Notes under the pieces: generated by a model | Database searches by the model: none | The model's input: the letters and a program-made list of their open reading frames with translations, nothing else | Told to the model about the DNA's origin: nothing | Position numbers and translations under genes: made by a program | Shown here: piece after piece, positions 62,629-64,000 of the stretch | Numbering within the stretch: position 1 is the stretch's first letter | Layout of the letters: every line of letters begins with the position of its first letter | Assembly (NCBI GenBank): GCA_036000105.1 | Contig: DASYGE010000010.1 | Span: forward strand, 1-64,000 | Direction: 5' to 3' | Source of the DNA: DASUBN01 sp036000105 | Lineage (GTDB): Bacteria > Pseudomonadota > Gammaproteobacteria > Natronospirales > REEB76 | Length of the DNA: 64,000 nt

Positions 62629-63952
62629 CGTACAGCTTCGCTCCGGTGGGGAAACTTCCGCGCCGGCGCTTGCCCCAAGAGACTACATGAAACGAAAAAG
62701 CACCTGGCTGGCCGCGGCCGCCGTCGTGGCCGTGATCGCGCTCATCGCCGTATCCATCCTGGGCCATGACGACACGACACAATACTTCTCCGCCAAGCTC
62801 GCACCTGGCGACATCCATGACGTGGTGGACGTCACCGGCACCATCAACCCGGTCACCACGGTGCAGGTGGGCTCCCAGGTCTCGGGTACCATCGCCAAGC
62901 TCAATGCCGACTTCAACTCGCGGGTGCACAAGGGCGAGATCATCGCCATCATCGACCCGGCCTTGCTGAAGGGCGCGCTCTCCCAGGCCAGCGCGGACCT
63001 GGACAGCGCCAAGGCCAATGTCGCCGCGGCCCAGGCCGACGTGGTGAAAGCCCAATCCGCCGTGGTGCAGACCAAGGCGGACTACGCGCGCACCGTGACC
63101 TTGGCCAAGGAAGGCATCATGACCGGTCAGGCGCTGGATCTGGCCAAAGCGACCTACGATCAGGCTGTCGCCTCTGCCGCGGCGGCGCAGGCGGCCGTGG
63201 CCCAGGCCGAGGCGCAGGTGAACCAGAAGGCCGCTGCGGTGGACGTCGCGCGCACCAACCTGCAGTACACCGTGATCCGTTCACCGATAGACGGCACGGT
63301 GGTGGCGCGCAGCGTGGACGTGGGGCAGACGGTGGCCGCTTCCTTGCAGGCGCCGACGCTGTTCACCATCGCCCAGGACCTGAAGAAGATGCAGGTCTAT
63401 GCCTATACCGATGAATCGGACGTCGGCGACGTGCATGTGGGCCGGCAGGTTACGTTCAAGGTGGACGCCTTCCCCAAGGACACTTTCCACGGCACCGTCA
63501 GCCAGGTGCGCATGAACCCGACCACCCTGCAGAACGTGGTCACTTACGACACCATCATCGACTTCGACAATCCCGACCTGAAGCTCTTCCCGGGGATGAC
63601 CGCTTACGTCACCATCCCCGTGGCGGATGCCCACGATGTGCTCAAGATCCCCAACGGCGCCTTGCGCTTCAAGCCGCAGCTCGAACTCGCAGAGATACAG
63701 GCACTCTACGAGAAGTACGGTATCGCAGCGGACAAGGCCTCGAAGCGGCCGGCGGATACCGCCGTCGTCTGGAAGCTGCACAGCGACAACAGCATAGAAC
63801 CGGTGGAAGTGGCGCTCGGCGTCACTGACCACGCCTACACCGCGCTCATCAAGGTCATCACGGGCGAGCTCAAGGAAGGCGATGCGGTCATCACCGCCGC
63901 TGCGCTGGCGAAGTCCGGTGCTTCCGGCCCCGGCGCCCCGGTGAGGCGCTAG
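62621..63952 (+). CDS. MacA/HlyD-type periplasmic adaptor (membrane fusion protein)
   Basis: This 443-residue protein has a single N-terminal membrane anchor (about 26-48; a later ATG at 62687 would leave a short cytoplasmic part). A lipoyl-type half (GSQVSGTIAKLNADFNSRVHKGEI) and a long Ala/Gln-rich coiled coil (about 125-205) come next. The second lipoyl half (VIRSPIDGTVVARSVDVGQTVAAS) and beta-barrel domains complete it. Partner of the permease in a tripartite efflux or export system; cargo unknown. Confidence 0.93.
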   Translation: MNDVQLRSGGETSAPALAPRDYMKRKSTWLAAAAVVAVIALIAVSILGHDDTTQYFSAKLAPGDIHDVVDVTGTINPVTTVQVGSQVSGTIAKLNADFNSRVHKGEIIAIIDPALLKGALSQASADLDSAKANVAAAQADVVKAQSAVVQTKADYARTVTLAKEGIMTGQALDLAKATYDQAVASAAAAQAAVAQAEAQVNQKAAAVDVARTNLQYTVIRSPIDGTVVARSVDVGQTVAASLQAPTLFTIAQDLKKMQVYAYTDESDVGDVHVGRQVTFKVDAFPKDTFHGTVSQVRMNPTTLQNVVTYDTIIDFDNPDLKLFPGMTAYVTIPVADAHDVLKIPNGALRFKPQLELAEIQALYEKYGIAADKASKRPADTAVVWKLHSDNSIEPVEVALGVTDHAYTALIKVITGELKEGDAVITAAALAKSGASGPGAPVRR

Positions 63953-63956
63953 GCGG

Positions 63957-64000
63957 ATGGCGAGCGTACTCGCCGACCCCAGTCAGCCGGGCGATGCCGG
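63957..64000 (+). CDS. Start of next operon gene, partial
   Basis: An ATG four bases after the adaptor stop opens a frame that runs to the window edge (MASVLADPSQPGD...). Only 14 codons are visible. By operon logic it could be the missing ATP-binding subunit or a second permease; the sequence is too short to decide. Confidence 0.4.
   Translation, partial: MASVLADPSQPGDA

Overview
This is a contiguous, GC-rich, gene-dense stretch of a gammaproteobacterial chromosome. The evidence for that class is the order glyA-nrdR-ribD-ribE-ribBA-ribH-nusB-thiL-pgpA, the proteobacterial-type gshA, the single-chain purL of about 1290 residues, and a Pseudomonas-like minor-pilin operon (fimU-pilV-pilW-pilX-pilY1-pilE). 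A MetX-family protein resembling the serine O-succinyltransferases of Xanthomonadales, and a small Cys-TGSR protein style, point toward the Xanthomonadales/Steroidobacterales side of the class. The genus cannot be named from the window. There is no prophage, insertion sequence or CRISPR array.

Layout. 1-7.8 kb: small membrane and secreted proteins, a Ser/Thr kinase with a cyclic-nucleotide-binding domain, a triple-domain adhesin-E-like lipoprotein, a CaCA cation exchanger, a DsbA-like protein and gshA. 7.9-15.7 kb: leftward minor-pilin/PilY1 operon. 15.9-20 kb: a frameshifted exported amidohydrolase, an SLC13/ArsB-like permease, a serine/homoserine O-acyltransferase and a cysteine dioxygenase. 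20-31.7 kb: M23 peptidase, xseA, guaB-guaA, tadA, tRNA-Ser(CGA), a DUF1820 protein, an MBL-fold hydrolase and purL. 32-34.4 kb: an M56 peptidase/BlaI regulator pair facing a lipoprotein gene, with two matching operators. 34.5-45.8 kb: the five enzymes of histidine degradation to glutamate (hutU; hutI-hutH; hutF-hutG), interleaved with the 5-oxoprolinase genes pxpABC, which also yield glutamate, plus an NlpC/P60 lipoprotein and an MFS transporter. 45.9-52.6 kb: two tandem exported methyltransferase-like proteins, a ferredoxin-NADP reductase-like enzyme, ettA, rimK-rimB and an HDAC-family deacetylase. 52.7-59.9 kb: glyA, nrdR and the riboflavin/nusB/thiL/pgpA cluster. 59.9-64 kb: a second kinase paralogous to the first, then a MacB-like permease and MacA-like adaptor running into the window edge.

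The most unusual signal lies between genes. Four intergenic stretches (25.6, 31.7, 38.6 and 40.5 kb) are packed with short hairpins whose stems differ but whose loops repeatedly read TCC-like (TTCCT, GTCCAT, CTCCCT, GTCCCT or the complement). Three of these stretches are also bounded by imperfect terminal inverted repeats. Beside the fourth, a promoter-like site and a strong terminator delimit a candidate small RNA of about 90 nt with a C-rich loop. Other points of interest are the paired BlaI-type operators, the duplicated 3' end of tRNA-Ser, the ribBA gene with a GTP cyclohydrolase II half lacking its zinc cysteines, and the kinase paralogues, one of which has lost the phosphate-contacting arginine of its nucleotide-binding domain.
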